Shown in pieces: positions 37,070 to 50,278 of a DNA stretch of 64,000 nt. The translations under genes were made by a program, and so were the position numbers. Under the pieces are notes generated by a model. The model was not told the origin of the DNA. It searched no databases and worked only from the letters and a program-made list of their open reading frames with translations. The stretch spans positions 20,974,001 through 21,038,000 of the forward strand of contig OX467086.1 of the NCBI GenBank assembly GCA_950106755.1, given 5' to 3'. Source of the DNA: Climacium dendroides. Lineage: Eukaryota; Streptophyta; Bryopsida; Hypnales; Climaciaceae. The stretch's first letter is position 1; every line of letters begins with the position of its first letter.

Positions 37070-37735
37070 AAAAAGTTCCCGAGCTCTTCAAGAACTGAAA
37101 CATGGAAAAGTTCCCGGTCGAAGTCTTCAAGAAATTGAAGCACGGAAAAGTTCTCTAATTCTTCAAGAAATGATCTGAAACATGGAAAACCTAGTTCCCG
37201 GTCTCTTCAAGAATTGAAGCATGGACAAAAGTTCCTGAACTCTTCAGAAACTGAAGTCCTTGAACTCTTCAAGAATTAAAATATAGAAGAGTTCCCAAAG
37301 TCTTCACGAATTGAAGCATGTAAATAGTAAAAACTTTACTATTTACAGGAATTTGAGACACATGTCACAACTAACACACACGGAAGAAAATGGCACTCAC
37401 AGAAGAATCATCACGGAAGACTCATATGAGCTCCCTGTGAAAGTTTCTGAACACTTCAAGAACTGAAACACGAAATACTTTCCAAAATCTCGAATTGAAG
37501 CACGGAAAATTCCCGAACTCCGATCCTCAAGAATGGAAAAGTTTTCGAATTCAGGAACTCAAGCATAAAAAAGTTCCTGAACTCTTGAATTGGAGCATTG
37601 ATAGGTTCCCGAATCCTTGGAGCATGAAAAGGTTCTCGAATTCTTGAATATTAAGCTAGCATGGATATGTTTCCGAACCAAATCTTGAACTTGGGGATAG
37701 AAAGTTCCCGAATTCTCTACTAATTTGGAAGTGGG
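37070..37735. repeat. Intron minisatellite, copy A
   Basis: The intron consists of 14 or more imperfect units of roughly 32-40 bp with the core CATGGAAAAGTTCCCGAACT, then CTTCAAGAATTGAAG. The same array occupies the intron of copy B (59213-59760). A 121 bp block (37321-37441) absent from copy B interrupts it. Confidence 0.8.
37321..37441. mobile_element. 121 bp insertion resembling a transposon end
   Basis: Copy B reads straight through this point (GAAGCATGGAAAAGTTTC). The insertion ends CATATGAGCTCCCTGTGA, which is the right-end form of the large element at 37746-57369. It begins with a perfect hairpin, TAAATAGTAAA with TTTACTATTTA. A full left end is not visible, so it may be an abortive or deleted copy of the same element family. 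Confidence 0.6.
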
Positions 37736-37745
37736 AGGAGAAAGG

Positions 37746-37775
37746 CACAGGGAGCTCATATGAGTCTTCCGTGAC
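37746..37775 (+). repeat. Left terminal inverted repeat
   Basis: CACAGGGAGCTCATATGAGT followed by CTTCCGTGA pairs with the right end with one gap. Just inside lie CTCACGGAGGAAATG and, inverted, TTCCTCTGTGAG, short subterminal motifs also found near the right end. Confidence 0.85.
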
Positions 37776-37799
37776 TCTCACGGAGGAAATGCAGAAGTT

Positions 37800-38415
37800 C
37801 CTCTGTGAGGAGTGAGCAAGAGGACTTTATTTGTCAAACCTGCCCGTTTTCACCGTTTTCTCTGCCCGACAGGTCCAAATTCTCGATTCTGTTCCCGCCG
37901 TTCCCAATACTCGCATCCAGGCGCCGAAACACGTGGAGGTTCACCAGAGTGCAAGCCTCGACACTAAGTCCCACTCCAATTTCAAAGAAACGCCGGGCAG
38001 GCCTTGCATGCCGGCCAAAACAAATAAAAGGAGCCCCCTGTATTGAACCGATTTTTCAGAATTTCTGCACTCCCGGAAGTAATTCGGAGCCTCTGATTGC
38101 AAATATGAGTTCAGAATTTCAAAAAAAACATTTGTGTAAAAAATAAAAAATTTCAGTGTTTTCTGCGGGCAGGAGGGGGGCAGCGGGCAACAGGCGTTTC
38201 CCTAAAAAGGGAGTGGGACTTAGTGCCGAGGGTGGGCAAGTGAAAGACTGCACCATCACAGAGGGGTGGAATTCCGACTTTTGGTGCCAAGCACAGAAGA
38301 AGAAGAGTTCAATGTGGAGGGGGCGGTGTCAAAACTGTGACCAAGGGTGCCAATTTTTTTGTTTTTGTTTTGCACATTGTTGTGTTTTTAATTAGGGATT
38401 CGAGTGATTTAGGAT
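37800..38415. other. GC-rich left subterminal region with inverted repeat
   Basis: This is much less AT-rich than the rest of the element. The 22-base arms 37956-37977 (core ACTAAGTCCCACTCC) and 38210-38231 are inverted copies with one mismatch. Open frames at 37805-38146 and 38156-38395 show no known domain. It could be the element's promoter or a captured host fragment. Confidence 0.5.
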
Positions 38416-38648
38416 TTAACCCTTGAACTTTGAAGGGACCTTGAAAAGAAAAGCATTTTTTTTGGATTACCTTGTGAATCATTGGTCAAGAAAATAGCAA
38501 AAGTGCTCATTGGAAGTCAAAGTAATGTAGGAGATCTTCCCTTTCCAAACCCGTTCTGAAGGATGAATAGTCGCAGTGTTGTCCTACGTACACAGAATCC
38601 TTGTCATCAAGGAGACGTTTGGTGTCCGTGTGGACATTGAAGGGTTAA
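38416..38648. mobile_element. TTAA-flanked MITE (piggyBac-like), copy 4
   Basis: It starts TTAACCCTTGAACTTTG and ends, inverted, TTAACCCTTCAATGTCC. The 233 bp length equals that of the 8.7 and 9.4 kb copies, and the interior carries the same blocks inverted (GATGAATAGTCGCAG, CCTTGTCATCAAGG). It is nested within the large CACTA-like element. Confidence 0.65.
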
Positions 38649-41600
38649 GGGATTTGTTATGTATAATCTCCAAATGTCTAGCCATTTTCAATTTCAATCA
38701 ATATTGAAATGATGCATTACACTATGTAAGTATGGAAATATTAGACACTTGAGGTATTAATGAAATTTGGATTTTGATTATATCCACACAATTACATATG
38801 AAATTCCTATGAATAGGATTTTCTTATAGAATTTTAACCTACATATTCAAAATCAATGAATAATTTGACTACAAATAAGATAGTGGCAATTTGTAAATGA
38901 GTTTTTCTTGATCCATGTAAAGAATGAATAATTGTTTTTTTAATGTACATATTACTAGCAAAAAGACTAAAAATGTAGTTTTCATGAAGCTTTCAACAAG
39001 TTTATAGTCAACTAAATACAAAGGATCTTGTTAATTTTCTTTTTTTCTTTAGAATTTAAAAACATTGCAATTTTTTAGTGTTTAACAACAATAAATCAAC
39101 TTCCTTGAGGCAAATGTTGTGCACTTGTCCTAATGTTTCTTATGATTCACTTTTGTGTTTATTTAATTTTTAATATTCATCATAATATTTCCATAATTTA
39201 ATTTAATTTACAAAACACAATTCATTTGAGAAAACATGATTTCACTACCTAAAGAGCAAACCTATTTGGTGCATATTCACACATTCAGAGCTTTTTAGAA
39301 TGATATCAAGAATGTCCATACTCCATTTCTTATCATTTGATTCAAGGTATGTTGTTCAAAATTAAATTGTAGATCCATTACATCATCTAGAGCAATGATA
39401 CAACTCTAGTGAAACTTTTGTCAAGTCAAACTCTCAAACGGTTAAAGAGAATAATTGAAGAAAGCACAATCAAGGATATCTCAATGCTACATACAAAACA
39501 AAGTAGAACAAATATAACAATTTTATTTTTATTATTTTTATTCAACTTCTACTATAACACATGAATTTAGAGGAGAAGGATGCAACTTCTACATTCTTCA
39601 TTGACAATGAATCAAGAAGGCAATTGTCTTCTTTAACCCCTACAATCCTAAATGCCCAAAGTAACAAATCTTGGTGCTAACAATACTTTGAATTTAAATA
39701 AAACCTAATTAAGTTTCTATTCTTAGTACTTCAATATTTTTGAATTTTTCTTCTAAAAAGTACATGTGGCATGAAAAATCCAATTTTTAAAATGATAAAT
39801 TATAATTTTACTACCAAACATTTTGTGCAAGGATGTTCATTTTAATCTTCACCTTTCATATTGTTGAGGGTCCTTATAATGAGCTTCGAATATATTAGGT
39901 CTTGGAGGGAAAATTATATTAGAAACTTAATTAAAAAAAATTATAGAGTAGATTTTCAAAAGTTATAAATGCTGAAGCTTATGCATGTTAATCCATGCTA
40001 TAAGCTCATTTGATTTGATGATAACTAATTCATTAGATTTGACATGTGGAAAAGGGATTGAAAGACTTCAACTCACTTTCCTATTTCATTTATTCTCCTT
40101 ATACTATGTGAAAGTGTGAAAGTGCCAAAAGGCAATTTAAGTTTTCATCTATTCTTCCATCTACCTTGTAATAGGTCGTGCTTTTCCAAAAAATTGTGCC
40201 ACATTCAAAATGCATAATATTCAATATTCATACAAAATATTTTATACATATTTCATCCCTAAAGAACTAAGACGAGTACTTTGTATTTTGATAGAATTTT
40301 GGCAAGTTTTGTAGGCTTCACAATTTTGAATTTCTATAGATTTTCTATATGCATTTTTTTAGAATGGATGCTATTCATCATATTTAAATTGTGAAAATAA
40401 ATTTCATGTTGGACTTGTAAGTAGTGGACAAGTTAGATGGATTTCTGGATTTTTTTAAATATTCAAACTACGTACCACATAATGTATTCTATACATATGT
40501 GAATTAAATTTGAGAATTGATACATGTTTAAAACAGATGAACCATGGAATTGTATGTGAGTCAAGAATATGAGTATAGCCTATATTGTAGTTTGCTTCTC
40601 AAATTGGGAAGTATGGGCACAATTGAAAAAATTACTTTCTTATATAATATAAATTTAAAATTGGTTTTCTAGATTTAAATATATGTATAAAGCTTTGAAT
40701 CATTCCCTTTCATCAATGAGTCAAATGTTTTAAGGTATTTACGTAGTGGGCACTTATGGACTCTACTCTAAAATAAACTTTGAAGTCTTTTATTTAACTC
40801 AATTTTGACTAGTTTTGTAAGAAAATTAAAGCATTACACTAAGAATATATATATTACAATATCACAACCATTGGGATTGGCATTTTCAATATCATAATCA
40901 AATTGTTAAATATTCAATGTTCTGCAACATATGTTACACCTATTTATTTTATTTTTCTAGAAATGTTGTACACTTGGTTGTACAATTCCGAATGATCTCA
41001 AAATTTGCAAGCATGTAGCCAAATTGCTTCAAAAAATGAATCTCTAGAAGCACCACCATTTTGGAAAATTTTCTTATGAATATGACCTTGTGAAGTTGAG
41101 CTATCTAGTCTAGTTGAATTTAACCTTTTGAATTACTATATGAATTTGACTTTGTCACAAACTACCTAGAAGATCTTCAATCATACATTACAAAGAAGTT
41201 ACAAAGATCAAAATTGATGTATCTTTAACATTCATTGTATATTATAAGCTTTATATTTGTACTGCACTATTACAAAGATTATTGTATTCATTGTATAAAA
41301 TTTGAAATTTCAGTTTCAAAATTCTTTTACTTTACAAAGATTATAACTTCAGTAGCTAATATTCTCTTGTGTACAACTTCTACATTTGAAAGTAAAAGTA
41401 GCTAATTCTAGGATGGGAGTTTTAAACTTGCATTTTCTTTATTAAGATAAGTTTTATCTTAATAAGTTGTTTACTCTAATTCACTATAGTTCACTTCAGT
41501 TATAAAGGCAACTACAGATTATATTTAGAATCCCTTGGACCAATAAAAAAGTAGGAAAACTATTTGTCTTATTCCTTGTCCTCACTATAAGTTTCCAAAC

Positions 41601-42430
41601 CTTCTAGGAATATATCTTCCTTTCTTTCTTGCATATTTGTGTTGATGTAGCTTCGTTATATTTCTAATTTGCAACAGTTATAAAGGAAAACAACTTTATA
41701 TTTCGCTACCACCAGTTCTTTGTACATGTGCTTGTCTATTTATTCTATCTATCTAATATAACTTGCCAATTACTATTTTCTTACAAATACAAACTCAGTT
41801 GTAGAGAACTTCTGAACGTGACCTCATTCTAAACTTTGCATTTTAGACAACAATAGGTGAAGAGACTCATCTCTATTTTGAGTTCTTGTCTTGTATAGGT
41901 TTAAAATAAATAAATTTTTAGCTCATCTAGATTATTCATAAATGAATTCCTATGTTTATATCTCTAGCTGTTTTTTAGTCCATTTTTTCCGTTATTCTTG
42001 TTTAGGTGGTTATTATTCTTAATTAATTTTGAATCTTTCAATTGAACTAAGATAGAATTCTTTTATTTATTTCAAACTATGTGGAATGAAATCTCTCTCA
42101 TCTATCAATTCACTAAAGACATCATTAAAGTGTTACAAGAATGACATGCACATTAGTTTTAAATATAAGTCTAATAATTACAAAGTATCATTATGATCAA
42201 TTACAAAATCTTGAACAATGAATTAGAACTCAAAATCTTTTTTTTGTATATACTATTATAAAATATATTTATTTACTTGAATTACTTTGCAAAAATGTAG
42301 ACTAAAATATTTATTTCAATTTTTGAATGCAACAAAAATTCATTTACATTCTACTCTTCTAACCTCTTTTATCCATAATGGTGACAGGAAATGGGTCCCA
42401 AACAATATTTTTTGAAGGAAAAGAAGTTTC
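38649..42430. other. AT-rich interior of the large transposon
   Basis: No gene is seen. A diverged copy of the dispersed repeat family lies near 40845-41050. The promoter of the transposase gene should lie toward the right end, but I see no clear signal. Confidence 0.5.
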
Positions 42431-45400
42431 TTGAAGAACTTATTATCAACGCAAAGCAGATTCAAACAGTGATACATCTTCAGAAGATGCAGCTGGACCT
42501 TCACAACCACCACCAACTCCATCAATGGCTCCATCGTCTTCTTCACCTTCTTCTCCATCAAGTAATACATTTCCAATGTTTGATAGTGAAAATAGTCCTC
42601 CAAGTACCGAGCACGTTGACTTTGATCCTCCCTTCTCACCTGCCTCACCTCTACTACCTTTTGATGAACATGAACATAATTTGGTAGATATGTGGGTTGG
42701 CATTGGGTTCATTGATGGTTTGATCCCAGCTCATGCTCTACCACAAGTGAATTTGGCACAAACTATTGAAAACAAAGTTGTGAGTTTTCAAGGCCTTCTT
42801 GATGCTTCAAATGTACCTATTACTATTCAAGGTAAAATTTTTCAACAAATTTTTGAAAAGAAGCAAGGAAATCAACATGGACATCTCAATAACTATGATG
42901 GAATGGGCTTGGCACAATTGATTGCATTGGCAGGTGTGGTACTTTGCTATATTACTTCTATTTAGAATGTGAAGCTTTAAATGTATATGCAATCATTGCA
43001 AGGTTTTGTTCATTATTTGGAGGAAGATTTCTGAAATATTTGGATTGCAAATAGAAATGTAGCATTTAGAAGCAATTACTAGAATTAAAATAGGAGTCTA
43101 CAAAATAGAATTTGTTGAAAAAAATTAGAAGAAATGAGAAGTTTTTAAAGATGTTAGAAGTATGTTGTGTACATTGGATTTTGGATTTAGGCCACGTATG
43201 TTGAATTAGGTTTTTCAAAATACATATATAACCTCAAAAAATCCAATTGTTGCATATATCAACTAACCTTAGGATGTCTAATATTCCTACATGTAGGCCA
43301 AATTGGAGTTTTTAAAATTAGGTTATTATAAATCACAAATTTGAAAGAAGTATGTTATTTTATGAAGATGTTTGACCCAAGTATACCTATATTTCATAAG
43401 TAGGTGTAACCATGAGGGAATTCAATACATTAAAGTTATTTACAAGTGATGACACTAACTTTCAAGGATTTTATGTTTACAGAATCTAGTTCAATGCAAT
43501 ACTTTGCACCTTCATCATGGGATACATTAGAAGACTTCTATAAAAACCACGGTATGCTCAGTTCGGTGAGATATAGGTTGTGTACAGGTGAAGAGGGCAA
43601 TGCTCATACACCTATTCTTATAGAACTAAGTGATGAAGATATATACGAGGGAGAAAAAGTTGTAAAATGTTCATGCAATGAACGTGATAAGACAAGGCTG
43701 CAACAAGATTGTTCTAATTGTTGTGAAAAATGCCCAGTATGTCAAAAATTTCGAAAATTAACTTTGGCTTTTGACTACTTACCATTTGGACCTCGAATTG
43801 CCCACCTATGTGAAAGCAAAAACTTTTGCCATACATTGCTTGAAGTTTGGAGGGGTCGCCAAGAATGGATGCATAAAAGTGTGCATTACAAACCACCTTA
43901 TATATCGCAATTCTGGCATGGTTCAAGAATGCGTGAATTGCAACATTTTTGGAATCCTAGTGCTCAGTGGGAATTGCCAATATATTGCTCTAGTCCAACA
44001 TGCCGTTGCATTTTTCGAGCATTCCCGACAAAATGTGTAGAATTGCTAGAAGGCTGGGACAATGCTTCACAAAAATATCGCGTCAAATGTTCCTGTGGTA
44101 CTATCACTGAAATTGCTCCTTCATTTGTTCAGGTAAGAGTTTTTACTAAAATTTTTAAAATACAACATTTAGGAGTTGTCCATGTATTTTTTCCTAATCT
44201 ATTTCAATTATTTTGTCCAAGCCTACCATTTATTCTAACTCTTCATTGAAATTGAATTGTGATTATTTTCAAAGAATATTTAATATAATTCACTACAATA
44301 ACTTGATTTCTTATTAATCATTTTTGCTGTTGATTTTTACTATTCATTGAATTTATATTGTGCATATTTTTCAATAAAATTAAAAATATTATGATTCTAT
44401 TATTCAAAAATATAAATATTCTAATTGTTTACATCACCTATACTACTTAAGCTAAATTCATTATAAAAATGATAATATGGTACATTGACAAAATTAATTA
44501 TATTAGTAAATCAAAACTATTTTTTTATTAGATTTCTAATATTCTTATTCATAATATTTTCTACTTCAACACTTTGATAAATTAAAATATACTTGTTAGT
44601 AGGTTTAGAATACTTTTATTCATATTAAATTTCCAGATTCACTTCTATATATAAATTTATATTCAAATTCAAAATACATTTTACAATTTTTATAACTGAA
44701 AAAATCATAGTAATCATTGTTTCTTTTGGCACAGGGAGATCCAAGGAACTTTGCAATTGCTGCACATTGGGACGGATTCATTCCTACAACAACAAAATAT
44801 AAAGATTCTTGGGCAGTAGAAATTGAATTGTTGAATGCAGGGATATAAAATGTCATGCGTCCAATGCCTGTTGTGTTCAATCCTGCATCTTCCAAAAAAA
44901 TTGTGAAAGATTTGGATGAAGGGATTTTAACAATGTTCCTTGAACCCCTTATGCGAGAATTGGAGTCGTCATTTTTCTATGGATTTCCGGTAAATTATAA
45001 TTATCCACCTGAAATTATTGATCAAAGTTTGCTGAATCCAATTGGCCATGAGCATTTAAAGCTTAGAGCCTTACTCATGTATTGGACTGGGGACCACCCA
45101 GCACAGTGTAAGGTGGGAGGCTTCAAGCTTTCCAGCTATCATGCATGTCGTCGTTGTCACTTGAAAGGAAAGTATATTCCAGGGCGTGGAGTTGTATATC
45201 CAAACAATCGTTGCGAGGTCCAGTGTCCTCATGAGTGTCAAACAATTGAAGACATTTTGTTGGAGGCAAAAGATGTAGCAACCATATCTTCTTCCAGCCG
45301 CTCAAGAAGAGAAAACAGTATGACATCTTTTTCAAAACTCTGGAGGTTGTACTATTTGTATGGCTTTGATTTGGCCCGTGACTTGGTCTATGATGCTATG

Positions 45401-47731
45401 CACATATTGCCACTAAACCTATTCAAAAGTTTTGTGGAGCATTTGGTACAAAGAGGTTTTGCTGTTGAGTTGGATATTGCAATACGTGAAATCACAATGT
45501 TCAGGCCAAAATAACTTGGAGCTAGATGGCCCTCTGATGTTGAAAATAGGCTTTCTTATTGGAAGGCTGAGGAGTACCAATTGTTCATCATGTGGTGCCT
45601 ACCATATTGCATCGAGAAGATTTGTATTTCAAAGACAGATAGGTTGTATAAAATTGCAATGATCCTCTTTGAAATTGCTAGACTTTTTTTTTCATATACA
45701 CGAACATATGGTTGGAGTGAAGAGTCCATCATTGTTGCACATTCTTTGTTTTCAACATGGTGAATCGAATGGGAGGAGTATGTTGGCCCAAGTGGTTCTA
45801 TTTTACATCATGTTGCAGGTTAGTTTTCCTGAATTTCTAATCATTTGTCATGAATATAGTATTGATGTACATACCATATTCATGACAAATACTGTATTCA
45901 TAAAAAACGATTAGTAATGATTACTAATCATAGTTCTTTGTCATGAATTTAGTATCAATACTTCTTTGCCTTGTTATAACTGAAAAAACTTTTTTCATAA
46001 TTGCATTGACATTATATGCAACTAAAGATAACTGTATTGTGCACAGGAAATGGAGAAATGTTGGATGATATCATTAGACATGGCCCCCATGACTTATATT
46101 GGTGTTATCGATTTGAAAGAAGTGTATCATCATACAAGAGTATAAAAACAAATCAAAAGTTGAGTGAGGTAACATATTGCAAATATGAAGCACGTATTGC
46201 ATACAGGATTGCAAGAGAGATTATTTCCCAAGATAATGACAACTTTTATCCACCACAGAGAGTAGTGGTAGAAATACATAAACAACTTCTAACATCCAAC
46301 TTTCATCCAGACCTTCATATAGGTACAACTTTCAAAATCCAACTCTGTGAATTTCCTATATTAATGCATTGTTTGTAGGGCATTATTTGGCTTTCGCTCT
46401 TGTTAATGTTAGTTCACTATTGCTATTGAATTTTATACACTAAGATTATCAATGTGGGAATATATGCAGCTACTAATGTTCATGCATGCAATGAATTCCA
46501 TTTGAAAGGAATTATTATTGCAAGGTCAAGATTGGAGGCTTTAAGATTGGAAAAACTTGGAGAATTATTGCCACCTTGTCATTGCAAGGAGGTATTTCAA
46601 TCTAAAGGAATTTTTGTTGTGTGGAAAGAAGGTAACGACGTTCCAATGGGTAATAGCATCAAAGATTATTTGCGCAAGTATTGGACAAATGAAGGTCTTC
46701 TAAATGATGACACACTAAAGTATTTTCATGATGACATTGAAAAAGTTTCTTTCGTGATTTTTCATGGCACTCACTATCAAGTAGGAGATCATGTTGTGGC
46801 AAGAAATGATGGAACTGAATTCGATGCCCTAAATATGCTAGATCATTGGACCTTTAAAATAAAGATCACAAAGTTATTCATTCATGAATTCATGGGACAT
46901 CATAGGCTGTTCTTTCACGGCAGATTCTACTTACTAGTAAGTTGACAGCACTTACAATTTCAATCTTGGGTTGATTAGAAATGTTTTAAATGATTTTGTT
47001 TTCATTGAAAGTATTTATAATTATTAAAGTAGGGGTTCAATATAATAATATAATATCACAACATTACTTCATCATAAATTTATCTTTTAATGTTTATAAC
47101 TATGTTGTTGTCATTCCAGATACCAAAGTCTAATAATGATACAGCAGTGGACTTATCAAATTTTTCTTCAATGTGTCTCCTATGGTCTGGGCCAAAGTTT
47201 ACTACGGGAAATGATTGCCGACCAATCCACTTGATTTTACACAAATTTATGGCACAACCCATTTCTCGGAGAGCAGATGCACTTATTGCATTGGAAATGG
47301 CTGATTTGAAGGTTCGAACTCATTTGATTCAATTGGGAGCTATTGGTTATTGCCCACCGTGGCCTCAAGTTCATGACATTATGTATTGTAGACGTGACTT
47401 GAAAACACCACATAAAGTTGATATATGTGTTATTAGAAGAATCATTTTGCTGCAACATTTGCAAGAAGATGGAAACAATGAGATGGAAATTCCTAGTGAT
47501 GATGATCCTTATTGTGGAAAGGTATTGGTCAGTAAACTTATTCCAACTTTAAACAGAGAAAGAGGTGAATACAAAGCAAGTACTACAAACACTTTTTTAT
47601 ACTCATGGGCCTCCCTTGTGGGCTATGTACTTCATAGTGGTATTGCAATACGACATAACCATGGACAACCTACACTTTGGCAAGGGATTGTTGTGCATGA
47701 CACTTACGGACGAGGTATACTACGATATTAG
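42431..47731 (+). pseudogene. Tnp2-like (CACTA) transposase gene, interrupted by stops
   Basis: The exons join in phase: about 42431-42933, 43483-44132, 44735-45818, 46047-46322, 46470-46936, 47120-47731. The first is Ser/Pro-rich (a run of SSSSPSSPSS). The second has a Cys cluster (CSCNER, CSNCCEKCPVC). The third holds the Tnp2 core: RALLMYWTGDHPAQCKVGGF, CRRCHLKG, and LVYDAMHILPLNLF, corresponding to the family's 'D.MH' motif. The fourth, GPHDLYWCYRFERSVSSYK, fits the region following Tnp2 (DUF4218-like). The last two are an extension of unknown role. In-frame stops at 44846 (TAA), 45512 (TAA) and 45761 (TGA) break the third exon, while every splice site is still good. The start codon was not found; the frame is closed upstream of about 42431. 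Presumably recently dead. Confidence 0.8.
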
Positions 47732-50278
47732 AGAAATAAATTTTATGTACAATTAAAATCAATTCATTGGATTTATAGTTTTCGGATTCTTTATGCAAAA
47801 TGTAGATTTTATAAAAGACATTATTTATAAGCTTCATGAAGCCATATTATTGAGTTACATCATAACCTTTGTACATGGGTGATTGCATGGTGTCTCCTCG
47901 TCCATGGACAAGTGTTTTTTTGCTCATAACTTTTGCATCATAGGTCTATTTTTTATGAAATTTGAAATGAGTGTAGATGTACTAGATTCAGACATTCTGT
48001 AAATTTTTGGATTTTTTAAAATTATTTTACTATTTTTAAATAGCCCCAAATTGGGTGTCTACCTTGGCCATTTTGGAGGTTTTGAGTCCTATATTTGATC
48101 CCAAAATGCAAATTCGAAGCTCAAAATTGGCATATGAGGACATCTACTAGAGATACACAATCATGACAAAGATTATTGTAAAATAATAATTTGTCCACCT
48201 TCCACATGTGCTCAAAGTGCACTACCTTTGCGCAACTGTAGAGAACACGATTTTTTTTCCCTAAAGATAAAATTGCTTGAGAAGGAGAATCTTTAGGTTA
48301 GAAAAAATATTTTATTTTTATTTTATTTTTTTGAGTGTATTTAATATTCTTAAAAAATATAAGTTCAAAGTCTATATATATATTTTTTTTTCCATTGTGC
48401 ATTTTTGGTGCATAAATTACAGAGATAAATTTTTTAGGTTTGAAATTTCAGAGGCATTCTATTTCAATGCTTTACAAATTATCCATATTTTATTATATTA
48501 AAAAAAAATATTCCAAAAGTCATAGTACTCACCTAAATAGGCCTTTTTGTCCCAAAACCAACAAGTGTTTCTTGCAATCACCCACATAGTGAATGATATG
48601 AGGTTCATTTTGTATTTTCAGAATAAATCTTTATATACTCATTATTCCTCCATGATTATGAACAAATAAAAAATCAAAACACATTGGAATAGTTTCATTA
48701 CATGTCTAAGTACATGAAGATAATTATTAAAAAATACTTTTTTGACACAAGATTATAAAATACTATGTGGTATCACAGGAGAAAATACTAGTTCATGGAT
48801 TATCAAAAATCTCACATAACATGGTCTAAAGTAGATTTAAAGTTCTAAGTAGACTAAACTTTGTAGTTGCCATATTGGATCCTATATTGTTAAAGAATGT
48901 ACTTGTAGTTGTGTAAGATTTTGACTAGATAATTCATGAACTACTATTTCTTCTCATATATGTGTGGCATGTGGCATGAAACAACTTGTTTTTGTTTATT
49001 GGTGTGTTTTGTACTACAAATAATGGTTGCTTCAATTTTAGCTACCTCATACATATGTTTGTGAATATACATGTAAAAAGGCAACTTCATTGTCGAAGAC
49101 TAGTTCTAATGCATTTGAAAAATAAAAATTTATAATTGTTGTTTTTAAACTTTCAATTATATATTGAAGCCTTTGAATTATAGCATTTCAATTAACAAGT
49201 CAAAAGTTATGAGGATTTTTAGTTTTGGGCAGTTGTCAATTCCATACCTTGGGGAGATCATTAAGTATATCTACAACAATCTACATGAGTCAAATAATTT
49301 TTTGTCCCCCTCTTTATTTTCAAAGAACCTATATTTTCATCCTATAATTTTTTTCTTGCTTTAATAATGACTATAGGTTTATGGTGCTAATAACTTCCAA
49401 CTCAAATAACATGTGAAATGACCTTCAAAGTTCTTTGAAAAAATAATAGAATTGGCATGTTTTTCAACTCAAATATCTGTAGAGAATACATATAGAAGAC
49501 TATTGCAACTAAGATTCAAGGAAAATGAACTTTCAAATAAAGCATTAGTTTTAGCAATTTTATGTTCATTTTTTAGACCATTTTTCTCATGATAAAAAAA
49601 TTATTTTCACTTCTACAATTAACCCTTTTTATTCAAAAATTTGTAACTAATTATAATCACCAAAAAATACCAATAATTCAAAATATAAACTTTTAAGGTA
49701 GGAAAATATATTCTTATTTTTTTCTTTTCCTTTTATTTAAATTTAGGATATAGTATGGGATCTATAATTTAAATACATGTAGTTTGCAATGGACATAGTA
49801 AGTGATCTTCCTATTTTTGTACACTAAACTTTGAAGCCCTTTATATTATTCACTTTTAAATTTTTTTGGAAAACAACGGAAGTGTAGATTATTTGCATAC
49901 AAATTCAAACAATTTGAAATTCTTAAAGCATATCATCAATTTGTCTTTATTAAAAAAAACACCATTGCACCATCGTTTGGGCTTTTTTTTCATACACATC
50001 CGACCTTCTAAACTAGTAAACTACAAGTGCCCATTTGATTAGAGGGTTAAAAATTATAGAGAGAGAGAGAAAGAGATTTGAACGTTAAAATGTTTTCATC
50101 CACATGGTAGATTATTCTAAAAAAATTCATCTTCTTAAACTCATGTACCATAGGTATATGTGTCCACAAAAATTTACTTTAATAATTTCTTGTATTAAAA
50201 ATGGCAGTTTCAAACTGTTCCTAGTGAAAACGTAGTCATGGTCTTTTGTAAGCTTAGTGTGTGAAAGATATGTTTTCA
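47732..50278. other. AT-rich interior, 3' of the transposase gene
   Basis: No gene is recognised. Several short open frames (48277-48501, 49164-49364) are typical of AT-rich noise. A GAGAGA tract lies at about 50059-50072. Confidence 0.5.

Larger units (their letters stand above)
35302..37745. repeat. Duplicated segment, copy A
   Basis: This 2.4 kb segment matches 57449-59777 almost base for base, including the membrane-protein exon 2, its intron minisatellite and about 0.8 kb of 3' flank. Differences: a 7 bp insertion at about 36588-36594, a cluster of substitutions at about 36335-36690, a 121 bp insertion at about 37321-37441, and a transposon joint at 37746. Confidence 0.9.
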
